A DNA stretch of 32,737 nucleotides from an uncultured Pelagibacteraceae bacterium. Lineage in GTDB: Bacteria; Pseudomonadota; Alphaproteobacteria; Pelagibacterales; Pelagibacteraceae. The position numbers were made by a program, and so were the translations under genes. Shown here in pieces: positions 25,442 through 32,737 of the stretch (position 1 is the first letter of the stretch; each line of letters opens with the position of its first letter). The notes under the pieces were generated by a model. It had not been told where the DNA came from. It did not search any database and saw only the letters and a list, made by a program, of their open reading frames with translations. The stretch is from NCBI GenBank assembly GCA_902582875.1, contig CACHTV010000009.1, forward strand, positions 1-32,737, in the 5' to 3' direction.

Positions 25442-25822
25442 ATGAGTGAAAAAAAATTTTCAAAGAAGCATGAATGGGTTTCACTAGAGGGTGATGTGGC
25501 TACAGTTGGTATTACTAAACACGCCACTGAATTACTTGGAGATATAGTTTTTGCAGAAGTACCAGATGCAGGAAAATCTGTAGAAAAAGAGGGCCAAGCA
25601 GCTGTTGTTGAGTCAACAAAAGCTGCTAGTGATGTATATTCGCCGATTTCTGGAGAGATTACTGAAGGAAATAAAGCCATTGTAAACGATCCTAGTAGCA
25701 TTAACTCAGATCCAGAGGGAGCGAGCTGGTTTTTTAAATTAAAGATTAAAGACAAAGAAGAGCTTAACTCTTTAATGTCAAAAGAAGAATACGACAAATT
25801 TTGTAAAGATAATCCAAATTAA
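25442..25822 (+). CDS. gcvH: Glycine cleavage system H protein
   Basis: The lipoyl carrier of the glycine cleavage system, 126 residues. The lipoylated lysine is Lys60 in [16 protein letters not shown], and the conserved [18 protein letters not shown] is at the N-terminus and the closing GASWFFKLK further on. It shuttles the aminomethyl group between GcvP, GcvT and the L protein (dihydrolipoamide dehydrogenase, not in the window). A GAGG ribosome site lies before the ATG in the 14-base gap after gcvT. Its TAA is followed at once by the gcvP ATG. Confidence 0.97.
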   Translation: MSEKKFSKKHEWVSLEGDVATVGITKHATELLGDIVFAEVPDAGKSVEKEGQAAVVESTKAASDVYSPISGEITEGNKAIVNDPSSINSDPEGASWFFKLKIKDKEELNSLMSKEEYDKFCKDNPN

Positions 25823-28690
25823 ATGATAGACGATACTTCACAAGAATTTATTAATAGACACATTGGTCCTTCAGATAAAGATCAAGAAAAAATATTAGAC
25901 TATATTGGTAGTAAGTCTCTTGATCAACTTATACAAGATACAGTTCCTAAAAATATTTTACTTAATGATGAATTAAAAATAGGTGACTCACTTTCAGAAA
26001 GCGAAGCTTTGAAAAAACTCAAAGTTATCTCACAAAAAAATGAGACTTATAAAAGCTTTATTGGGATGGGGTATTATAATTGTTTTACTCCAAATGTTGT
26101 TTTGAGAAATATTTTAGAAAATCCAGGTTGGTATACATCTTACACTCCTTACCAACCCGAAGTAGCCCAAGGAAGATTAGAGATGCTTATGAATTTTCAA
26201 CAATTAGTAATTGATTTTACAGGAATGGATATTGCCAATGCTTCATTATTGGATGAGGCTACTGCAGCTGCAGAAGCTGTTGGTCTTGCACAAAGAGTTT
26301 CTAAAAATAATTCAAAAAAAGTTTATGTATCGGAAACGTGTAATCCTCAAGTTATTGATTTAATTAAGACTAGAATTGAGCCTTTTGGTCTAGAACTTTT
26401 AATAGGTAATCAAAAAGATTTTATAAAAAATTTAAATGGTGAGTTGATATGTGGGGTCATAGCTTATCCTGATACTTTAGGTGAAATAGTAGACCCAAGC
26501 GAATCCATAAGTTTAATACGTAAAAAAGGTGGAAAAGCAATTGTTGTTTGCGATCTTCTTTCCTTAGCAAAATTAAAAACACCAGCTGAACTAGGAGCAG
26601 ATATCGCTGTGGGAAATGCGCAAAGATTTGGAGTCCCAATGGGATATGGTGGACCGCATGCAGCTTTTTTTGCTACAAAAGAAGAATTTAAAAGATCGAT
26701 GCCGGGAAGAATTATCGGAGTATCTGTAGATAAATTTGGAAAAAAAGCATACAGGTTATCTCTTCAAACACGCGAGCAACACATCAGAAGGGATAAAGCA
26801 ACCAGCAATATTTGTACTGCTCAAGCTCTTTTAGCAATAGTATCTGCAGCATACGCAATTTATCATGGACCTAATGGAATTTTAGATATAGCAAATAGGA
26901 CTTCCAAATTAGCCAAGCTGTTCGCAGACAATATTAAAGAGTCAGGTTTTGAACTTCACACTAATAGCTTTTTTGACACTGTAACAATTAAAACAAATAA
27001 CAAAACTAACGAGATTTATAAAAAAGCTATTTCTAAAAAGGTTAATTTAAGAAAAGTAAACGATAAAACCTTATCTGTAGCATTTGATGAGGCTAAAAGA
27101 CTTGATCATGTGAATTTGCTTTTTAAGATATTTGGAATAGATAAAGATGTAACAAAAACAATTGATGTTACTCTTGATAATTTGCCAAAAAATTTATTAA
27201 GAACATCCAAATATTTAACTCATCCAGTTTTTAACAAATATCACTCAGAAACTGAAATGATGAGATACTTAAAAAGACTCGAAGATAGTGACATTGCATT
27301 AAACAGATCAATGATCGCATTAGGCTCATGCACTATGAAGTTAAATGCTACTGCAGAGATGATACCTATTTCTTGGAAAGAATTTTCTCTACCTCATCCA
27401 TTTGTTCCTGTAGATCAAATGAAGGGATATAGGATTTTATTCAATGATTTGATAGAAGACTTAAAAGAGATAACCGGATTTGATGCGGTATCTTTGCAGC
27501 CTAATTCTGGTGCTCAAGGAGAGTATGCAGGCTTAATGACAATAAGAGCTTTCCACAAAAGCAACAAACAGGCTAACAGAAACATTTGTCTAATTCCTAA
27601 TTCTGCCCACGGAACTAATCCGGCTAGTGCTCAGATGTCTGGTATGAAAGTAGTTGTAGTGAATTGTGATGAAAAAGGAAATATTGACTTAGATGACTTA
27701 CAAAATAAATCTGAAAAATATTCTAAAGATTTAGCAGCTTTAATGGTGACTTATCCATCAACTCATGGAGTATTTGAAGAAAAAATAACTGAAATTTGCG
27801 AAATCGTCCATTCTAAGGGCGGTCAAGTTTATATGGATGGTGCAAATTTAAATGCTTTAGTAGGAATTGCAAAACCTGGAAAATTTGGACCTGATGTATG
27901 CCATATTAATTTACACAAAACCTTTTGTATCCCTCACGGAGGAGGAGGCCCAGGTATGGGACCAATTGCTTGCGCAAAACATCTTGAAGACTTTCTACCA
28001 ACACATCAACATCTCAGAGATTCAAATCCAGATAAGGGGATGGGTTCTGTTTCTGCCGCACCATGGGGAAGTGCGAGTATTTTAGTTATATCTTGGATGT
28101 ACATAAAAATGATGGGATCAAAAGGACTGAAGGCTGCATCAAAAATATCAATTTTGAATGCTAATTATATTTCAAAAAAATTATCAGAGAAGTATAAAAT
28201 TTTATATACAGGAAAAAATGGTAACGTGGCACACGAATGTATTATTGATATAAGACCTATAAAAGAAAAGTCTGGCATAACAGAGGAAGACATTGCAAAA
28301 AGATTAATTGATTATGGTTATCACGCTCCTACAATGTCATGGCCAGTTTCTGGGACCATTATGATTGAACCTACAGAAAGTGAAAATTTAGAGGAAATAG
28401 ATAGATTTTGTAAGGCTTTAATAAGTATAAAAGATGAAATAGATAAAATCGAGTCTGGTAAATTTGAAAAAAAAGATAACCCTGTAATAAATGCGCCACA
28501 CACTTATTTAGAATTATCATCTGATGAATGGAAACATTCATACTCAAGAAAAGAAGCAGCTTTTCCAAAAGAATATTTGAAAGAATATAAATACTGGGCA
28601 CCAGTTGCCAGAGTGGACAATGTTTATGGTGATAGAAATCTTGTATGTTCATGCCCTTCAATGGAAGAATATAAAGATGCTGCTGCCTAA
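25823..28690 (+). CDS. gcvP: Glycine dehydrogenase (decarboxylating), P protein
   Basis: A PLP-dependent enzyme of 955 residues that decarboxylates glycine and loads the aminomethyl group on GcvH. The single-chain form is present, with the two homologous halves fused. The N-terminal half holds SFIGMGYYNCFTP and LLDEATAAAEA. The C-terminal, catalytic half holds LGSCTMKLNATAEM, SAHGTNPASAQMSGM and NLHKTFCIPHGGGGPGMGP, where Lys699 is the PLP-binding lysine. It abuts gcvH without a spacer. Only three bases separate its stop from the next gene, and no terminator is seen, so transcription probably continues into the lipid-modification genes. Confidence 0.97.
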   Translation: MIDDTSQEFINRHIGPSDKDQEKILDYIGSKSLDQLIQDTVPKNILLNDELKIGDSLSESEALKKLKVISQKNETYKSFIGMGYYNCFTPNVVLRNILENPGWYTSYTPYQPEVAQGRLEMLMNFQQLVIDFTGMDIANASLLDEATAAAEAVGLAQRVSKNNSKKVYVSETCNPQVIDLIKTRIEPFGLELLIGNQKDFIKNLNGELICGVIAYPDTLGEIVDPSESISLIRKKGGKAIVVCDLLSLAKLKTPAELGADIAVGNAQRFGVPMGYGGPHAAFFATKEEFKRSMPGRIIGVSVDKFGKKAYRLSLQTREQHIRRDKATSNICTAQALLAIVSAAYAIYHGPNGILDIANRTSKLAKLFADNIKESGFELHTNSFFDTVTIKTNNKTNEIYKKAISKKVNLRKVNDKTLSVAFDEAKRLDHVNLLFKIFGIDKDVTKTIDVTLDNLPKNLLRTSKYLTHPVFNKYHSETEMMRYLKRLEDSDIALNRSMIALGSCTMKLNATAEMIPISWKEFSLPHPFVPVDQMKGYRILFNDLIEDLKEITGFDAVSLQPNSGAQGEYAGLMTIRAFHKSNKQANRNICLIPNSAHGTNPASAQMSGMKVVVVNCDEKGNIDLDDLQNKSEKYSKDLAALMVTYPSTHGVFEEKITEICEIVHSKGGQVYMDGANLNALVGIAKPGKFGPDVCHINLHKTFCIPHGGGGPGMGPIACAKHLEDFLPTHQHLRDSNPDKGMGSVSAAPWGSASILVISWMYIKMMGSKGLKAASKISILNANYISKKLSEKYKILYTGKNGNVAHECIIDIRPIKEKSGITEEDIAKRLIDYGYHAPTMSWPVSGTIMIEPTESENLEEIDRFCKALISIKDEIDKIESGKFEKKDNPVINAPHTYLELSSDEWKHSYSRKEAAFPKEYLKEYKYWAPVARVDNVYGDRNLVCSCPSMEEYKDAAA

Positions 28691-28693
28691 ATA

Positions 28694-29920
28694 ATGAAAA
28701 TTGCAGTCATTGGATCAGGAATCTCAGGCTTATCTGCAGCTTATTACCTATCAAAAAAGTTTAAAGTAGATCTGTTTGAACAAGAGGATTATTTTGGAGG
28801 TCATTCTTGTACCTATGATATCAAAAAAGATAAAAAAACTATTCCAGTAGATTTAGGTTTTATCGTATTTAATAAATTAACTTATCCTAATTTACTTAAC
28901 TTTTTTAAGGAACTAGAAGTTCCTTTTGAAAAAAGTGATATGTCTTTTTCTGTTTCTATTCAAGAAAGCAATATAGAGTATGGTGGCCGAGGGTTTAAAG
29001 CTCTTTTTGCAAATAAATCAAATATACTTAATTTTAATTTTCTAAAAATGATAGCAGAAATTATCTCATTTTATAAAAGTGCCCCTTCTTTAATTAAAAA
29101 TAATTTAGAAGGAGAAACACTTGGTAGTTATTTAGATAAATCAAATTTTTCAAAATATCTTGTTGAATATCACATTGTTCCTATGGTAGCCGCAATATGG
29201 TCTATGCCTTTTTCTAAGGCTAGAGATATACCTTTAAAAATTTTTTTAAATTTTTTTATTAATCATGGATTATTTAAACTCAAGAATAGACCACAATGGT
29301 ACACAGTTACTGGCAGAAGTAGAACTTATGTAAAAAAAGTCTTAGAAAAAATAAGTGGAGAAGTTTTTAAGAATTATAAAGTAAATAACATTAACCGAAA
29401 TGAAAATAATGTGAGGATAAAAATTGGAGATGACTATTTAGATTATGATCATGTAGTTTTAGCTTCACATGCTGATCAAAGTTTAAAAATGCTAGATAAA
29501 CCGACTGAAGAAGAACAAAGGATTTTAGGTAAATTTAAATATGTGTCTAACAAAGCAATTTTACATTCAGATGAAAGTTTTATGCCAAAAAAAAAAATAG
29601 CTTGGTCTAGCTGGAATTCTATATCTAATAGTAACCGAACATGTGTAACTTACTGGTTAAATAATTTGCAAAATTTAAAATGCGACCAGAATTTTTTTTT
29701 AACTCTAAACCCCATTAGTGAAATAAACAAAAAAACTATAGTTAAAAATATAAATTTTACTCATCCTTATTTTAATTCAGAAACATTAAAATATCAAAAA
29801 TCTCTACTTTCGCTTCAAGGCAAAAAAAGAACTTGGTATTGTGGAAGTTATTTTAGCTATGGATTTCATGAAGATGGAATAAAATCAGCTATAAATTTAA
29901 TAGAAAATTTTAAAATTTAA
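28694..29920 (+). CDS. FAD/NAD(P)-binding amine-oxidase-like protein (COG2907 type)
   Basis: A 408-residue flavoprotein with an N-terminal FAD loop GSGISG (residues 7-12) and the glutamate at the end of strand 2 (DLFEQEDYFGGH). These are followed by the family stretch VDLGFIVFNKLTYPNLLNFF. It resembles phytoene-desaturase and amine-oxidase relatives usually encoded next to DUF1365 and Cfa-like genes in Proteobacteria. A redox step on a membrane fatty acyl chain (for example desaturation) is the most attractive guess; the reaction is not established from this sequence. It begins 3 bases after gcvP, and its TAA shares a base with the DUF1365 ATG. Confidence 0.85.
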   Translation: MKIAVIGSGISGLSAAYYLSKKFKVDLFEQEDYFGGHSCTYDIKKDKKTIPVDLGFIVFNKLTYPNLLNFFKELEVPFEKSDMSFSVSIQESNIEYGGRGFKALFANKSNILNFNFLKMIAEIISFYKSAPSLIKNNLEGETLGSYLDKSNFSKYLVEYHIVPMVAAIWSMPFSKARDIPLKIFLNFFINHGLFKLKNRPQWYTVTGRSRTYVKKVLEKISGEVFKNYKVNNINRNENNVRIKIGDDYLDYDHVVLASHADQSLKMLDKPTEEEQRILGKFKYVSNKAILHSDESFMPKKKIAWSSWNSISNSNRTCVTYWLNNLQNLKCDQNFFLTLNPISEINKKTIVKNINFTHPYFNSETLKYQKSLLSLQGKKRTWYCGSYFSYGFHEDGIKSAINLIENFKI

Positions 29921-30675
29921 TGAACTCATGTATTTATAATGGAGTTGTAACACACACAAGGTTTAAGCCAGTTAAGCATTTTTTGAAATATAAAACTTTT
30001 TCTTTTTATATTGACTTAGATGAAATTAAAAAATTAGATAAAGATAATCCAATTTTTTCTTACAATAGATTTAACATTTTTAGTTTTTACGATAAAGATC
30101 ATGGAGATAGAAACGGAAAACCACTTAAAGTTTGGGTATTAGATAGTTTAAAAAAATTTAATATCAATGAAAATATTAACAAAATCAAACTACTTTGCTA
30201 TCCAAGAATTTTGGGTTACGTTTTTAATCCACTAAGTATTTTTTATTGCTATGAGGAGAATTCATTAAAAGCAATTTTTTATGAAGTTAAAAACACTTTT
30301 AACGAACAACATACATATATTTTTAAAGTTAAAGACAATAAGATAGATCAAAAATGTAAAAAAAGATTTTATGTTTCTCCATTTATGGATATGGATACCT
30401 ATTATAATTTTAAATTATTGAATCCCAATAAAAAATTATCTGTTTCAATTATACAAACAGATAAAGACGACGTCGTATTAACTGCAGTTCAAACAGGCAC
30501 AAGAAAAGAATTTACTTTTAAGCAATTAATTATAAATTTTTTCAGATATCCACTAATGTCTATTAAGATAATAAGTGCGATACATTTTGAAGCATTACTA
30601 TTGTGGAAAAAAGGAGCAATATACAGAAATAGAGATAAAAAAATTAAAAACAATCTTAGTTACGAAAAATATTGA
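29920..30675 (+). CDS. DUF1365 family protein
   Basis: A 251-residue protein with the unmistakable DUF1365 pattern: the N-terminal CIYNGVVTHTRFKPVKHFL, then FNIFSFYDKDHGDRNG, YPRILGYVFNPLSIFYCYEE and YEVKNTFNEQHTY, then KRFYVSPFMDMDTYY. The family has no firmly established activity. It is nearly always found with a COG2907 flavoprotein and a Cfa-like methyltransferase, so a role in handling or modifying membrane acyl chains is inferred. Start and stop overlap both neighbours by one base (TAATG and TGATG), which suggests that the three proteins are made in fixed ratio. Confidence 0.92.
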   Translation: MNSCIYNGVVTHTRFKPVKHFLKYKTFSFYIDLDEIKKLDKDNPIFSYNRFNIFSFYDKDHGDRNGKPLKVWVLDSLKKFNINENINKIKLLCYPRILGYVFNPLSIFYCYEENSLKAIFYEVKNTFNEQHTYIFKVKDNKIDQKCKKRFYVSPFMDMDTYYNFKLLNPNKKLSVSIIQTDKDDVVLTAVQTGTRKEFTFKQLIINFFRYPLMSIKIISAIHFEALLLWKKGAIYRNRDKKIKNNLSYEKY

Positions 30676-31865
30676 TGAGTGTATTTAAAATTTCTGAAAA
30701 ATTTGTTCTTAGCAAACTTAGATCCATTAAAAAGGGCAATCTAAAGCTAGTAAATTATGATGGCCAAGTTTATCATTTTGGCGATCTAAAAGACTCTTTT
30801 AGCGCAGACATTAAAATAATTAATCCTAGTTTTTATTTAAACATTATTTTAGGAGGAAGTTCTGCTTTAGGAGAGGCCCATATGAATAAAGATTTTTATT
30901 CAAATAATTTAACAAATTTGATTGAGCTTACAGCAAGAAATATTAAGCTTATTCATTCATTTTCTGGAAAGATAAAATTACAAAAAATTAAAAATATTAT
31001 AAAAAAAATATTTGTGCCTAATACAAAATCTAATAGTTTAAAATATATTTCTAAACATTATGATCTTGGAAATGAGTTTTTTTCTAATTGGCTGGATAGA
31101 ACTCTAACTTATTCAAGTGCGATATACGAGAATGATAATGATGATTTAGAAACTGCTCAGAAAAATAAGTATCAAAAGCTAATTGATTTGCTACACATTA
31201 AAGATGGAAATAAAGTTTTAGAAATTGGATGTGGTTGGGGTGGATTTTCAGAATATTTAGCTAAAAGACGAGATGTTATGATTGACTGTATTACAATTTC
31301 TAAAAAACAATATGAATATACAAAAAAAAGAATATTTAAAAATAATTTAAATAATAAAGTCAATGTTATGTTTTTAGATTACAGAGACTTGAAAGATAGA
31401 TATGAAAATATAGCATCAATAGAAATGATAGAAGCTGTAGGAGAAAAATATCTAGATCAATATTTTAGAACTATAAAAAATTCTCTTAAATCTAATGGCC
31501 ATGCAGCTATTCAAGGTATTACAATAAGTGATAATTTATTTGATCGTTACAGAGCTGAAGAAGACTTTATTCAGAAATATATTTTTCCAGGTGGGTTTTT
31601 GCCCTCAGTAGATTATATTAAAAAATTAGCTAAAAAAAATCAATTAGGATTAGAAAAAATTAACTCTTATTCAGATGATTATGCAAAAACTCTTTTAACT
31701 TGGAAAAATAATTTTTTTAAAACATGGGGTAATATTTCACCTCTAGGTTTTGATGAATATTTTAAAAGAATGTGGGAATTTTATTTATGTTATTGTGAAG
31801 CCGGATTTAAAGCTAAAAATATAGACTTGATTCAATTTTCTATGTCTAATAGACAAACGACATGA
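30675..31865 (+). CDS. Cyclopropane-fatty-acid synthase-like SAM methyltransferase
   Basis: A 396-residue member of the Cfa family, which methylates double bonds of phospholipid acyl chains. I place the start at ATG 30675, overlapping the DUF1365 TGA by one base; a TTG codon lies directly before it but is less likely. Visible are SKHYDLGNEFF, the SAM loop VLEIGCGWGG (181-190), the core IEMIEAVGEKYL and QKYIFPGGFLPSV. Compared with E. coli Cfa, the bicarbonate-holding residues Glu239, Ile268 and Tyr317 correspond to Glu253, Ile282 and Tyr336, but Cys139 is Ser148 and His266 is Gln280. This suggests altered chemistry, such as simple methylation. It overlaps the DUF3833 gene by four bases. Confidence 0.9.
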   Translation: MSVFKISEKFVLSKLRSIKKGNLKLVNYDGQVYHFGDLKDSFSADIKIINPSFYLNIILGGSSALGEAHMNKDFYSNNLTNLIELTARNIKLIHSFSGKIKLQKIKNIIKKIFVPNTKSNSLKYISKHYDLGNEFFSNWLDRTLTYSSAIYENDNDDLETAQKNKYQKLIDLLHIKDGNKVLEIGCGWGGFSEYLAKRRDVMIDCITISKKQYEYTKKRIFKNNLNNKVNVMFLDYRDLKDRYENIASIEMIEAVGEKYLDQYFRTIKNSLKSNGHAAIQGITISDNLFDRYRAEEDFIQKYIFPGGFLPSVDYIKKLAKKNQLGLEKINSYSDDYAKTLLTWKNNFFKTWGNISPLGFDEYFKRMWEFYLCYCEAGFKAKNIDLIQFSMSNRQTT

Positions 31866-32386
31866 AAAAAGTATTTGTTTTAATATTAATTTTTTTTTTA
31901 ACCGGATGCTCAAACAATATGAAACCAACTGATTTTAAAGATCAAAAACCAAGATTAATTATAGAGGATTATTTATCAGGCAATATTAAAGCGTGGGGCA
32001 TTCTTCAAAATCGTTCTGGTAAAGTAACAAGACAATTTTCTGCAGATTTAAATGGTAAATGGGATGGAAAAGAACTTATTCTTGATGAAAAATTTAATTG
32101 GTCAGATGGTGAAGTTCAAACTAGAAAATGGAAAATTAAAAAAATAGATGAACATAACTATGAGGGAACTGCTGGAGATGTTGTTGGAACAGCCAGAGGT
32201 TTTTCCTACGGACCTGCATTTAAATTTGAATATGTTTTATTGGTTCCAGTAAAGGGCAAAGAGATTAAAATTACCTTTGACGATTGGATATTTAAGCAAG
32301 ATGATAGAGTTGCTATTAATAGAGCGACTTTGTCAAAGTTTGGAATTAAAGTTGCTGAACTTACAGTCATGTTCATCAAAGATTAA
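31862..32386 (+). CDS. DUF3833 family lipoprotein
   Basis: A 174-residue secreted lipoprotein. The signal peptide ends in the lipobox LTGC with Cys16 as the lipidated residue; the next residues, SNNMK, carry no Asp at +2, so outer-membrane sorting is likely. The mature part has the DUF3833 pattern, LIIEDYLSGNIKAWGILQNR followed by an ADLNGKWDGKELILDEKF beta-rich body and DDWIFKQDDRVAINRATLSK. It looks like a lipocalin-like sandwich, though this is an inference from strand pattern. Its ATG overlaps the Cfa-like stop (ATGA). Its stop overlaps that of the convergent dehydrogenase gene by two bases. Function is unknown; lipid binding would suit the neighbours. Confidence 0.88.
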   Translation: MKKVFVLILIFFLTGCSNNMKPTDFKDQKPRLIIEDYLSGNIKAWGILQNRSGKVTRQFSADLNGKWDGKELILDEKFNWSDGEVQTRKWKIKKIDEHNYEGTAGDVVGTARGFSYGPAFKFEYVLLVPVKGKEIKITFDDWIFKQDDRVAINRATLSKFGIKVAELTVMFIKD

Positions 32387-32737
32387 CGTTTGTATAACTT
32401 ATATATTAAAAATAAATAAATCTTATAAGGCAATAATCTTAAAAATTTTAAAATTAAAGTTAACTGCTTAGGAAAGTGAATTTCAAAAGAGTTTGATTTT
32501 GTAAGCCCAGCATAAATTTTTTCTGATGCAAACTCAACAGATCTTAAAAACGGCATGGGAAAATCATTTTTGTCAGTCAAAGGTGTTTTTATAAATCCTG
32601 GAGATATTACTGAAACTCTAACATTATGTTTTTTAAAATCAAAATAGATGCTTTCAGCAAAATTATTTAAAGCCGCTTTAGAAGGACCATAGCCACTTGA
32701 ATTAGGTAATCCTCGGTATCCCGCTATTGAAGAAACT
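32383..32737 (-). CDS. Short-chain dehydrogenase/reductase, C-terminal part
   Basis: A minus-strand frame enters from the right edge; about 117 residues are visible. They include the catalytic serine region VSSIAGYRG, the active-site YGPSKAALNNF (Tyr and Lys of YxxxK) and the SPGFIKTPLTD segment that follows in SDRs. The C-terminus continues with a basic, hydrophobic tail (LRLLPYKIYLFLIYKLYKR) that may touch the membrane. The Rossmann N-terminus lies outside the window. SDR genes often accompany DUF1365/Cfa-like clusters, so it probably belongs functionally with the genes on its left although it is convergent with them. Confidence 0.88.
   Translation of the reverse strand, partial: VSSIAGYRGLPNSSGYGPSKAALNNFAESIYFDFKKHNVRVSVISPGFIKTPLTDKNDFPMPFLRSVEFASEKIYAGLTKSNSFEIHFPKQLTLILKFLRLLPYKIYLFLIYKLYKR

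Noticed and set aside
25420-25797. A 125-codon minus-strand open frame opposite gcvH
   Set aside because: It lies wholly antisense to a clear gcvH, has Ser/Ala-rich shadow composition, and shows no family motif or ribosome site.
28371-28661. A 96-codon minus-strand open frame opposite the gcvP 3' end
   Set aside because: It is antisense to conserved gcvP coding sequence and has no recognisable features.
30672-30674. TTG as the start codon of the Cfa-like gene
   Set aside because: An ATG follows immediately at 30675 and gives the usual one-base TGATG overlap with the upstream stop.
1-32737. CRISPR arrays, insertion sequences, tRNA or rRNA genes and prophage genes
   Set aside because: Reading both strands showed no regularly spaced repeats, transposase motifs, tRNA-like cloverleaf or rRNA sequence. 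The gaps are too short to hold most of these.

Overview
The window is AT-rich, almost entirely coding, and very tightly packed. Many neighbouring genes overlap by 1-8 bases (ATGA and TAATG junctions) and no gap exceeds about 210 bases. The gene content is dominated by high-affinity transporters (TTT, liv-type ABC, TRAP, DMT, LysE, MATE), with a tandem glycine riboswitch ahead of gcvTHP. Together this points to a streamlined marine alphaproteobacterium, most likely Pelagibacterales (SAR11) or a close relative. That assignment is inferred from style and content; no rRNA gene is present to confirm it.

Layout. 1-2.5 kb: the tail of a probable TctB and complete TctA, then an outer-membrane beta-barrel protein closed by a bidirectional terminator. 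2.5-4.03 kb, minus strand: an AbrB-type membrane protein followed by DoxX. 4.03-9.9 kb: a divergent pyrroline-5-carboxylate-reductase-like gene, then livG-livF-livH-livM, with the binding protein livK convergent to them. 10.1-15.2 kb: csaA, a LysE-type exporter, aconitase acnA and an MmgE/PrpD protein in one tight run. 15.2-17.2 kb: TerC (minus) and a MATE exporter (plus). 17.3-20.1 kb: the TRAP transporter dctPQM. 20.1-22.5 kb: 5-oxoprolinase genes, with pxpA on the minus strand and pxpBC on the plus strand, then an EamA exporter and an FkbM methyltransferase. 24.1-28.7 kb: the glycine riboswitch and gcvT-gcvH-gcvP. 28.7-32.4 kb: four tightly coupled genes for an FAD protein, DUF1365, a Cfa-like methyltransferase and a DUF3833 lipoprotein, with a short-chain dehydrogenase converging from the right edge.

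How the genes work together. The window combines uptake of organic acids and amino acids with their breakdown: 5-oxoproline to glutamate by PxpABC, glycine to CO2, ammonia and methylene-THF by the glycine cleavage system, and aconitase/PrpD chemistry. The glycine riboswitch carries two mutually exclusive pairings that can be read directly. One forms the ligand-bound P1 helix of aptamer 2; the other is a perfect 11-bp helix that buries the gcvT start site. This predicts a translational ON switch.

The least understood part is the FAD protein/DUF1365/Cfa-like/DUF3833/SDR set. It is a lipid-modification cluster widespread in Proteobacteria, placed here only 3 bases after gcvP. Its Cfa-like enzyme has replaced two of the five residues that hold bicarbonate in E. 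coli cyclopropane synthase, so it may make something other than a cyclopropane ring.
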